DNA of 64,000 nt. Origin: Microbulbifer sp. MKSA007. Lineage in GTDB: Bacteria; Pseudomonadota; Gammaproteobacteria; Pseudomonadales; Cellvibrionaceae. Location of the stretch: contig CP128433.1 of the NCBI GenBank assembly GCA_032615215.1, positions 3,952,501 through 4,016,500 of the forward strand. The letters are read 5' to 3'. A model generated the notes under the pieces. That model was not told the DNA's origin. It made no database searches and worked only from the letters and a program-made list of their open reading frames with translations. Position numbers and translations under genes: made by a program. Every line of letters starts with the position of its first letter. Within the stretch, counting starts at the first letter, position 1. Shown in pieces: positions 44,353-50,829 of the stretch.

Positions 44353-44630
44353 CTGGCGCGCACTGAACGACCTACTTGCTCTCTGCCAGCCAACTTTGGC
44401 TGGCCACTGCCCGATAAATTTACAGGAGAAAATACCATATTTTCCCCTCCGGATAACTATCCGATTGGCACTCAACGATGGCCTAGCAGGCTTGTAGGGC
44501 TTACTGACTGAAAGCGAAGGCACTGGAACGGAACTGCGGTACCAACTTGCAGGAAAACTCTCAGGAAAAGTGTGCTCAGATAGAGATTGATGCTTGCAGC
44601 AGCTACAAAACATCTAAATATTGACCGCCA
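44353..44630 (-). repeat. ORF-less cassette, copy 3
   Basis: Similar to copy 1 along its whole length, including the GCCAGCC-AAAGTT-GGCTGGC hairpin and the TTGACCGCCACAATAACG end, with indels between the copies that break any common reading frame. Confidence 0.6.
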
Positions 44631-44688
44631 CAATAACGTTGCGAGCAGTTGGCGCGTCTTTCGCGTCCGCTGCCTTGCTTTGTTAAAT
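44631..44688. repeat. attC site 8
   Basis: Core sites are CAATAAC and GTTAAAT. A short attC (58 bp) with GCGAGCAG/CTGCCTTGC pairing. Confidence 0.85.
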
Positions 44689-44691
44689 GTG

Positions 44692-45231
44692 CTATTGCTC
44701 TGCATATTGAAACAAAAGTTTATATGGGTACTTAAAACCCGAAATTTCAGATTTTATTTTTGTGTGCTCACCGATTGGGTTAAAGCTATCTATATCTACC
44801 GCCCCATAATAATGTAATAGCGTGAACGGCATACCTAAATCATAGATAGATACACATACCATCTTTTTAAGATCTAGCTCTTTGCAAGAAACCTCATCCT
44901 TACCCCTTGAAGATACTGAAAGATACCTAAATTCCCTTAGGCCCTGCCTCCATTGCCACTCTGAATATGCATATGTGACATTGTCAACAACTATCAACGA
45001 AGCATCAATTTTCGCATTGAGAGGAGCAAAACCAATTGTTACGGAATTATCAAAATTAACGTCGAACTCCACACCATTGTCACTTTTCCATTTCAGAAAG
45101 GTATCGGCATGATCTTCTCTAGCAAAGATCGTGAAGGCTCCGACTTGATATTTGCTTGGTCCAAAAACAATGTAGAAAATCTGACTGTACTTAGAAAACA
45201 GCCAAATATTTACAATGGTTAGTATGAGCAT
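44692..45231 (-). CDS. Hypothetical membrane-anchored cassette protein
   Basis: A 179-aa protein. The first 25 residues are hydrophobic (a signal anchor), followed by a soluble strand-rich part (VEFDVNFDNSVTIGFAPLNAKIDASLIVVDN). Not recognised. Confidence 0.62.
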   Translation of the reverse strand: MLILTIVNIWLFSKYSQIFYIVFGPSKYQVGAFTIFAREDHADTFLKWKSDNGVEFDVNFDNSVTIGFAPLNAKIDASLIVVDNVTYAYSEWQWRQGLREFRYLSVSSRGKDEVSCKELDLKKMVCVSIYDLGMPFTLLHYYGAVDIDSFNPIGEHTKIKSEISGFKYPYKLLFQYAEQ

Positions 45232-45273
45232 GGACGCTAATATTTTTTTGATACTGACACGCTAGTGATCACC

Positions 45274-45372
45274 ATTTAACGCTGAGCTAACCGGCAGCCA
45301 GTGCGAAGCACGCTTTTGGCAGTCCGACGGAGGCCGCTTGCGGCCGGAGTGTAGTTGAGCGTTTTGTTATGT
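45274..45372. repeat. attC site 7
   Basis: Core sites are ATTTAAC and GTTATGT. Contains GAGCTAACCGG and GGCCGGAGTGTAGTTGAGC arms. Confidence 0.85.
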
Positions 45373-45377
45373 GTCTG

Positions 45378-45662
45378 CTACTCATCATCTAATGTATCCT
45401 GCGCTGATTCCCTTAGCCATTCATCAGCTTGCTTTTCTTGCAGCAACCATTTAGCAAGAGGCTTCGTTAGCGGATGATTTCGAATGCTCAGTTTGCCTAG
45501 TGCGATAGTTGCACAATTTGGCTCTGAGACATAATCCTTTATAAGAGCCACCAGAGTATCATCTGAAACTGCCTTCCAATCAGGCTCTGACGGATATAAA
45601 AACTGAATCTCATTTGCCTCTGAGAGATTTAGATCCCTCACATTTATCGTTTCAAATTTCAT
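45378..45662 (-). CDS. Hypothetical cassette protein
   Basis: A 94-aa protein, probably helical and acidic at its C-terminus. TLVALIKDYVSEPNCATIALGKLSIRNHPLTKPLAKWLLQE suggests a short helical repeat fold such as a HEAT-like unit. Not recognised. Confidence 0.6.
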   Translation of the reverse strand: MKFETINVRDLNLSEANEIQFLYPSEPDWKAVSDDTLVALIKDYVSEPNCATIALGKLSIRNHPLTKPLAKWLLQEKQADEWLRESAQDTLDDE

Positions 45663-45674
45663 ATCTGGTTTTGC

Positions 45675-45767
45675 ACATAACGACTACAACAGGGGCGGCC
45701 GGAGCGTAGCGTAGGCTGTCCCGCGAAGGGCCAAAGGCCCGCAGCAACCTGCTTGTACTTGTTAGCC
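45675..45767. repeat. attC site 6
   Basis: Core sites are ACATAAC and GTTAGCC. Nearly identical to attC at 40791. Confidence 0.88.
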
Positions 45768-46313
45768 TTGCGATGCATCATAAGACATTATTGCTACAAG
45801 TTTAGAGTTGGGTTGGTTAGAAAGAGTTATAACCCACTGCTCCATTAATTTGGCTCCACGAAATATCTTGTATGAAGTGGTTTCCAATGGGCCAGATTTA
45901 GAAACGATTTCTTTTTTATAGCTGAAGCCTGACCCTTTAGGCGGTAACCATGCCTCCATGCTGGCCATAAGTTTCTCTGGGCTACCTTGATGAATAAAGA
46001 CTGAACACAACCCTCTATCTTGAGCAGCAATAGCGAAATTGCCATGCTCATTTTTGGAAACCCAAGCTTTTCCTTTGTGGCCTTGTAGATATTGGTTAGC
46101 GAGCTCCCTTTTAGCTTCGGTGAACCCCATTTCTTTGGCTTGGCTTTCTACTTTGGCAGGCTGAGCACGAGTAACGACACAGGCACCCATATAAAGTTGA
46201 ATTGGATATGACTTGCGAAGAGCCAATGATTCAGCACTATCTTGAGATGCTTGCGATACAGACGAGATAATAGCGATCAAAAGGGCTGCAAAATATTTCA
46301 TCATCTCTCTCAT
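45762..46313 (-). CDS. Exported cassette protein
   Basis: A 183-aa protein with an N-terminal signal peptide (MKYFAALLIAIISSVSQASQ, cleavage near AS-Q). M5 at 46301 is an equally good start. The mature part contains CVVTRAQP and a late ETTSYKIFRG. Not recognised. Stop codon is in the attC core. Confidence 0.68.
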   Translation of the reverse strand: MREMMKYFAALLIAIISSVSQASQDSAESLALRKSYPIQLYMGACVVTRAQPAKVESQAKEMGFTEAKRELANQYLQGHKGKAWVSKNEHGNFAIAAQDRGLCSVFIHQGSPEKLMASMEAWLPPKGSGFSYKKEIVSKSGPLETTSYKIFRGAKLMEQWVITLSNQPNSKLVAIMSYDASQG

Positions 46314-46321
46314 GTTTTAGA

Positions 46322-46393
46322 GCCTAACGCCCGCAGTTGCGGCTGGTTTGGAGCGCAGCGAAAAGCCAGTCCGACAACCTGCGCTTGTTAAAT
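46322..46393. repeat. attC site 5
   Basis: Core sites are GCCTAAC and GTTAAAT. Identical to attC 16 from TAAC onward. Confidence 0.88.
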
Positions 46394-46696
46394 GTTTTTC
46401 TTCATGTACTGCTTAAGGTCGTCAATGCTATCGGCGATCTTATCAGCATACTGTGATTCCATACCGATGGATGGAATTGTAAATACTTCCCCTTTTGCAT
46501 TTACTGCCAATATTTCGTTGCTTCCGCTGTCCCCGAAGCCAGTGAATTCTGGAGCATATTCTGAGAATTGATACTCTTTATTGAACTGATCAATTTCTTC
46601 AGGCTTCCAGATAATGTACCAAAGCGGATCAATCTCAAGTTCGCCTTCTACGTAACCTTCATTGATTAATTCTTTAACTTTTTGCTTGATATCCAT
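46388..46696 (-). CDS. SMI1/KNR4 (SUKH) family protein, cassette copy B
   Basis: Identical to the 102-aa protein at 39402-39710. The cassette units are identical from 46325 to 46710 (386 bp), exactly core-to-core, so the unit was duplicated by cassette integration and not by general recombination. The start is MDIK. Confidence 0.8.
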   Translation of the reverse strand: MDIKQKVKELINEGYVEGELEIDPLWYIIWKPEEIDQFNKEYQFSEYAPEFTGFGDSGSNEILAVNAKGEVFTIPSIGMESQYADKIADSIDDLKQYMKKNI

Positions 46697-46702
46697 GATG
46701 AC

Positions 46703-46783
46703 ATTTAACGACCGCCGCAAAGGCCGACCGAAAGGGAGGTCCAGCACCATGAAATGGTGCGATTTTGCCGGCGCTTGTTAGGC
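46703..46783. repeat. attC site 4
   Basis: Core sites are ATTTAAC and GTTAGGC. CAGCACCAT-GAA-ATGGTGC forms a nested hairpin. Confidence 0.85.
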
Positions 46784-47251
46784 ATTTTTAATCTCCAAAC
46801 TCGGAAGCTTTACTTTTGGTATCGGCTGACCCGGCCTCCAATCAGGAGGTAATCTCGGGCCTCTGAGCTGGAACGGTTCTTTTGGAAAGGTGCTTTCTAT
46901 AAATCGCTTATTTGTAATATTTTCACTAGGACACACTTCGATGACTAAATGCGTAGCTGTTACTGCAAAAGGAGAAATATGTATCCACTCTGGGTACCAA
47001 CCTTTTTCATTTAGAAGTGTATCAATCACTTTCTCAGACTCTACAAACAATCTAGTATTAGGCAGCTTAACTTTACCTAGCCCAGGCTCCCACTCCTGAT
47101 CATCAATATCAAAAACGCGATAAAACAAAAGCTTATCTGGAAGTGGACCGATGCACGACTCTTCATTACATCTTTTTACGCAGCGGGTGACCTCTTCTAG
47201 AAACATTTCTAGAAAAGCTTCCTTCGTAAACGTTTCTTCAATTAGTTTCAT
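46778..47251 (-). CDS. Hypothetical cassette protein
   Basis: A 157-aa soluble protein from MKLIEETF. Its C-terminus is Pro-rich (RGPRLPPDWRPGQPIPKVKLPS). A possible start eight codons upstream lies in the attC and is less likely. Stop codon is in the attC core. Not recognised. Confidence 0.6.
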   Translation of the reverse strand: MKLIEETFTKEAFLEMFLEEVTRCVKRCNEESCIGPLPDKLLFYRVFDIDDQEWEPGLGKVKLPNTRLFVESEKVIDTLLNEKGWYPEWIHISPFAVTATHLVIEVCPSENITNKRFIESTFPKEPFQLRGPRLPPDWRPGQPIPKVKLPSLEIKNA

Positions 47252-47259
47252 AGCTTTAC

Positions 47260-47343
47260 GCCTAACGCCCAGCACACCGGCCGACTGAAGCGCAGCTGAA
47301 GGAGGTCCAGGCCGAAGGCCGAGGGTGCTGCTGCTTGTTAACT
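47260..47343. repeat. attC site 3
   Basis: Core sites are GCCTAAC and GTTAACT. GCACACC and GGTGCTG arms pair. Confidence 0.85.
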
Positions 47344-47637
47344 GTTTGTGCCAAAACCATAACTATATAACTCCGGAAAAAGAACCCCAAAACCAATTAA
47401 AACCAGAACAACGACCAAACCAATACAGATTGCTTTAGCTGGATGCAACTCTTTGCCACCTGGATTATCGATAGCGCCCGGCATGTTTTCTGGCATATGG
47501 ATTATTTCACCAAACACACCCAAACCAGCAACAATGATAAGAGACAGATAAAAGCTCGCTCCGAAGAAGAACGATATAGCAATGACGAACGCTGCAGCCA
47601 GTATAGTTCTTATTGCAATTCCTTTAGCTTTACTCAT
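47338..47637 (-). CDS. Small membrane protein (cassette)
   Basis: A 99-aa protein with hydrophobic segments near residues 8-26, 30-46 and 68-92. Not recognised. Stop codon is in the attC core. Confidence 0.6.
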   Translation of the reverse strand: MSKAKGIAIRTILAAAFVIAISFFFGASFYLSLIIVAGLGVFGEIIHMPENMPGAIDNPGGKELHPAKAICIGLVVVLVLIGFGVLFPELYSYGFGTNS

Positions 47638-47651
47638 GGCTCAGTGAATAC

Positions 47652-47762
47652 AGTTAACGTTGCCAACAGGGGCAGCCGGAGCGTTTGCGTGCGAAGCGCG
47701 CCGCGTAGGCTGTCCAGCCTAGCCCCATAGGGGCTGGGCGAGCCTGCTTGGCCTAGTTATGG
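47652..47762. repeat. attC site 2
   Basis: Core sites are AGTTAAC and GTTATGG. A long attC (111 bp) of the GTTGCCAACAGGGGC type. Confidence 0.85.
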
Positions 47763-48044
47763 GGCCCCATTGTATAATAAGTAACCCTGAATTATCCCAT
47801 AAAATAACACGCCCACCACAACACTACTTGGAACATAGTAACGAGCGTTGTTTACCGGTAAAGCCGCCGTCAATAATGCTGAACAAACTGCTGAAACCAT
47901 AGCAACACCAAACCAGTTTCCCTTTAACCCTGGTGAAACTGCCCAAAGTACATATGCCATGGGAATCAAGCTTGAAGCAAAAAGACAAACCATGAATTTC
48001 CAAAGATATACACTTAATTTTTGGTCTTTGTGAATTTGGCTCAA
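47757..48044 (-). CDS. Small membrane protein (cassette)
   Basis: A 95-aa protein with three hydrophobic segments (about residues 14-34, 44-62, 70-92). Not recognised. Stop codon is in the attC core. Confidence 0.6.
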   Translation of the reverse strand: MSQIHKDQKLSVYLWKFMVCLFASSLIPMAYVLWAVSPGLKGNWFGVAMVSAVCSALLTAALPVNNARYYVPSSVVVGVLFYGIIQGYLLYNGAP

Positions 48045-48053
48045 TTTCTAGCC

Positions 48054-48168
48054 CTATAACGCTTAGATAACCTGCACTGCAGGCGGTAAAAAAAATGACC
48101 TGGCATTGAATTTAGGCCGAACTAAAGAGGCCCATTCCTGCAGTGTCTGGTTCATCGCCATGTTGTAC
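48054..48168. repeat. attC site 1 (attI-proximal cassette)
   Basis: Core sites are CTATAAC and GTTGTAC (115 bp). Arms CACTGCAGG (48075-48083) and CCTGCAGTG pair. GATAACC opposes GGTTCATC with one extra base, as in other attC sites. It overlaps the end of the HUH transposase gene. Confidence 0.85.
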
Positions 48169-49320
48169 ATTCCCGCCGGCACTATCTTGCCGAGCCGCCC
48201 CCTTTATAAAGGAAATTCCTTTTTTCGCCTTAGACCACACTCGGCCAGTCAACTTTGTAGATTCATGGCACTGCCCACACTCTACCATCAGATCTTGGAT
48301 TTGCAATCCAGCTGGGAGTCGTTGATCTTTCATTAAACCCACTTGATTACTACATAGATCGTGCTTTTTCTTATTGCACCCAGCATATAATCCATAACTC
48401 CGTACCATGTGTTTTCCTATTGGAGGTATGTGCTGCAAGACACGTCTTAAGAACTCCTGAGGCTTTAACCGAAGTTGCTTACGTCGCTGGTCACGGTGAT
48501 CAAAATAACGAAAATCCAGCCCCTTATGATCCACGTTTAATATCTGCTTTGGCTTAAGCGGGCCACCTTTGATGTAGCGTGAAAAATACAGCAGAACGCC
48601 TTGACCATGCTCATACCGTTCTTGAATACGAACCGACCATTCCTTGCGATAGCAAGCTTTAAAGAGGATATCAAACTGGCCAATTGACCAACTGGGAGGA
48701 AGCTTGAGTAACCCGGCACGATACTGTTCTAATAAAAGCGCTTGAAATTTTCCCCTATAAAGACTCTTAACCACTCGCACAGGCAATAAATATTCACCTG
48801 TTTCTTTCCATTTTTCCCTTAAAGTCAAGCCGCCAGCAGTTATCAAACAGTGTATATGGGGATGTAAAGTTAACTGTCTTCCCCAAGTATGCAGAGCCAT
48901 AAGCATCCCGGGAGTTACTCCGTGATAGTCTTTACTCGCCATTAATTCAAACAGGGTTTCTTTACTCGACAAAAAGAGTATATCTGTAAGCTTCTCTTCG
49001 TTGTATTGCCATAACGGCAGATACTCATGAGGTATAGTAAAGACCACATGAAAATGTTCTGTATCAAATAATTTACGACGCTGCTGATCAACCCACTGGA
49101 GCTGTTTTCTGCCTGAGCAGAGGGGGCAACTTCTATGCCTACAAGAATGATGCTGTTCAGTGACATGGTTGTGCTTACAACGATAATAACTGCTTCCCAT
49201 CGATTTTGTACGGCATTCTTGTATCGAGGAGATAGCCTTTAAATTTTTTAGTGGTTGCGCAGTTTTAGATAAATAACCACTGTACGCAGAAAATATATTT
49301 TGCAATACCCGGTTATGCAT
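48112..49320 (-). CDS. IS91-like HUH transposase carried in the first cassette
   Basis: A 402-aa protein. The N-terminal zinc-binding part has CKH-H...HHSCRHRSCPLC (about residues 48-68). The HUH motif is LHPHIHCLITAGG with H153, H155 and H157. YFSRYIKGGPL carries Tyr residues (Y245, Y249) typical of the IS91 catalytic region. A Cys/His C-terminal segment (ECGQCHESTK) follows. About 18 C-terminal residues are encoded within attC 1. IS91 enzymes perform rolling-circle transposition. Here the gene lies between attI and attC and so behaves as a gene cassette. Confidence 0.9.
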   Translation of the reverse strand: MHNRVLQNIFSAYSGYLSKTAQPLKNLKAISSIQECRTKSMGSSYYRCKHNHVTEQHHSCRHRSCPLCSGRKQLQWVDQQRRKLFDTEHFHVVFTIPHEYLPLWQYNEEKLTDILFLSSKETLFELMASKDYHGVTPGMLMALHTWGRQLTLHPHIHCLITAGGLTLREKWKETGEYLLPVRVVKSLYRGKFQALLLEQYRAGLLKLPPSWSIGQFDILFKACYRKEWSVRIQERYEHGQGVLLYFSRYIKGGPLKPKQILNVDHKGLDFRYFDHRDQRRKQLRLKPQEFLRRVLQHIPPIGKHMVRSYGLYAGCNKKKHDLCSNQVGLMKDQRLPAGLQIQDLMVECGQCHESTKLTGRVWSKAKKGISFIKGAARQDSAGGNVQHGDEPDTAGMGLFSSA

Positions 49321-49375
49321 TTTCTAAAATGCCTCTTATAATTTAAAAGTGGCACCACTCCCGCGCAGCGGGTTT

Positions 49376-49440
49376 GTACAACAGTTAATTCAAAAGAAGC
49401 GTCTTTATATCACCCTTCTATATAATTCTACTCACTTCTT
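49376..49440 (-). other. attI site of the integron
   Basis: The core is GTTGTAC on the minus strand at 49376-49382. It is the entry point where the first cassette begins, and it matches the R'' core GTACAAC of that cassette's attC. The left border of attI cannot be fixed from sequence alone. Confidence 0.7.
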
Positions 49441-49444
49441 TCAA
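49417..49444 (-). promoter_or_regulatory. Candidate cassette promoter Pc
   Basis: On the minus strand TTGAAA (49439-49444), a 16-bp spacer and TATAGA (49417-49422) read toward the cassettes. The match is fair only. It overlaps attI as Pc does in some integrons. Confidence 0.35.
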
Positions 49445-49501
49445 GATAACCTCAAAAATCCAATAATATCAAAAAGTTAAGAAATTTGGCATATTTCTCT
49501 A

Positions 49502-49537
49502 CAGGTAGATATATAGCAGCCGCTATATATCTACCTG
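49502..49537. repeat. Perfect 16-bp inverted repeat between attI and intI
   Basis: CAGGTAGATATATAGC and GCTATATATCTACCTG are exact inverses with an AGCC loop. CTTTTTC follows on the plus strand, so it could act as a terminator or as an operator. Its role is unknown. Confidence 0.8.
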
Positions 49538-49633
49538 CTTTTTCTGCTCTTTATAACATTACCACCCCTATAAAAATCAAAGAGATAGATCGTTACCTCC
49601 AGAAATAGGAGAAGCTTCTCTTGAATTCTGATA

Positions 49634-49639
49634 TTGACA
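49634..49639 (+). promoter_or_regulatory. Possible -35 box of intI
   Basis: TTGACA lies 57 bp upstream of the intI start. A -10 of only fair quality falls in the overlapping LexA box (AATACT or ATACTG region). Confidence 0.4.
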
Positions 49640-49657
49640 GCAGGACAAAAGAGTAAA

Positions 49658-49677
49658 TACTGTATATAAAAACAGTC
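49658..49677 (+). promoter_or_regulatory. LexA (SOS) box of intI
   Basis: TACTGTATATAAAAACAGTC matches the consensus operator (TACTGTATATAAAAACAGTA) at 19 of 20 positions. It is 13 bp upstream of the intI ATG, overlapping the promoter, so integrase should be repressed by LexA and induced by DNA damage. Confidence 0.93.
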
Positions 49678-49690
49678 TAAGGGCAATATC

Positions 49691-50770
49691 ATGGACGACA
49701 TTCGCCACAAAATCCCAGGTAAGCCTGAACGATTTATGGACAATCTGCGATTTCATATTCGAAAGCAAGGACTATCGTACCGAACAGAGCAAACTTACAC
49801 CCATTGGATTAAACGTTTTATTCATTTCAACAAAAAGAAGCACCCTGCTGATATGGGAGCTGTTGAGATTGAGACATTCCTCTCTCATCTTGCAGTTCAG
49901 GGCCTTTGCTCAGCAAATACACAGCGAATAGCTCTGAACGCTTTGATATATCTGTACAAGAGATTCTTAGGTAGGGATATTCAGGCTCTGGACTTTAAAC
50001 TGGCAAAACAACAAAAGTTCTTGCCCGTGGTTTATAGCCGTAGAGAAATATCAGCAATTTTGGATCACCTTGAAGGCACCTACAGATTACAGGTTGAGCT
50101 AATGTACGGTAGCGGCCTTCGCAGCGCCGAACTGCTTTCTTTGCGTATAAAGGATATAGACTTCGACAGCAATAATATTTTTGTTCGAGGTGGTAAGGGG
50201 GATAAGGATCGCACTACGATATTACCTAATGGGTTAATTGTGCAGCTACATAGGCAGGTGGAGTCTGTTTCCCTATTACACCAACAAGATCTTTTGGCTG
50301 GTTTTGGTTCGGTTTATTTACCTAACGCTTTGGAACGAAAGTATCCAAGTGCAAGCCGACAACTGGCTTGGCAATACCTTTTCCCTTCCAGCACCATCGG
50401 CCAATGTCCTCGCTCCGGTGAAAACAGAAGGCACCATATGCACGCGTCAACTTTAGCGCGCCAGGTTCGTATAGCTGTCAAGCTAGCGGGAGTCAACAAA
50501 CCGGCTCGTTGCCATGCATTTCGCCATAGCTTTGCGACTCACTTGCTCGAAGCGGGTTATGACCTGCGCACGATTCAGGAACTGCTAGGGCATTCAGATG
50601 TTAGTACTACTGAAATTTATACCCATGTCGTAAATCGGGGAAATAAAGGCGTTTTAAGCCCTTCAGACCGACTGCGCAACATTAATAAAATTGAGGAGGC
50701 TGGAGCTAACTATTTTGTTGGGAGCAAGGTGGGGGAAGCCCAGGGGCTTGGCTTATTGGCTGCATCTTAG
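49691..50770 (+). CDS. intI: Integron integrase IntI
   Basis: A 359-aa tyrosine recombinase that excises and inserts cassettes at attC and attI. The catalytic residues are R144 (GSGLRSAELL), K169 (RGGKGDKDR), H275 and R278 (HAFRHSFATH), H301 (GHSDVSTTE) and nucleophile Y310. The integron-specific insert appears as YLPNALERKYPSASRQLAWQYLF...RRHHMHASTL (about 209-255), which other tyrosine recombinases lack. It is slightly longer than typical IntI. ATG at 49691 has AAGGGC upstream. A second in-frame ATG is at 49736. Confidence 0.96.
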   Translation: MDDIRHKIPGKPERFMDNLRFHIRKQGLSYRTEQTYTHWIKRFIHFNKKKHPADMGAVEIETFLSHLAVQGLCSANTQRIALNALIYLYKRFLGRDIQALDFKLAKQQKFLPVVYSRREISAILDHLEGTYRLQVELMYGSGLRSAELLSLRIKDIDFDSNNIFVRGGKGDKDRTTILPNGLIVQLHRQVESVSLLHQQDLLAGFGSVYLPNALERKYPSASRQLAWQYLFPSSTIGQCPRSGENRRHHMHASTLARQVRIAVKLAGVNKPARCHAFRHSFATHLLEAGYDLRTIQELLGHSDVSTTEIYTHVVNRGNKGVLSPSDRLRNINKIEEAGANYFVGSKVGEAQGLGLLAAS

Positions 50771-50780
50771 TAGCGAAGAG

Positions 50781-50811
50781 ATTGGATACCGGGCTTTCGC
50801 CGGTATCCAAT
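50781..50811. terminator. Perfect 12-bp hairpin between intI and aroC
   Basis: ATTGGATACCGG and CCGGTATCCAAT are exact inverses around GCTTTCG. The genes are convergent, so it could end either transcript. No U-tract follows on either strand. Confidence 0.45.
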
Positions 50812-50829
50812 AGAAAAAAGCCGATCGAA

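Larger units (their letters stand above)
49321..49690. other. attI / intI upstream region
   Basis: No gene here. It includes a hairpin CCCGC-TGC-GCGGG (49360-49372) in the first cassette leader, the attI core GTACAAC (49376-49382), a candidate Pc promoter, a perfect 16-bp inverted repeat (49502-49537), the palindrome GAGAAGCTTCTC (49609-49620) and the LexA-regulated intI promoter. Confidence 0.7.
25305..50770. mobile_element. Chromosomal integron with about 30 gene cassettes
   Basis: An intI gene at the right end is transcribed away from an array of cassettes that all read on the minus strand. Each unit ends in an imperfect palindrome of 54-144 bp, bounded by RYYYAAC-like and GTTRRRY-like core sites. 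Each cassette's first bases (TTRRRY) are complementary to its own distal core site, which confirms unit boundaries. Thirty attC sites were counted, six of them split by insertion sequences. The array spans about 24 kb, of which about 8.9 kb is IS DNA. Confidence 0.95.

Noticed and set aside
25305..48168. Regular array of palindromic repeats with unique sequences between them, similar to a CRISPR array
   Set aside because: Repeats are long (54-144 bp), imperfect and spaced by 200-600-bp genes. They have integron core sites and an adjacent intI. No Cas genes are present.
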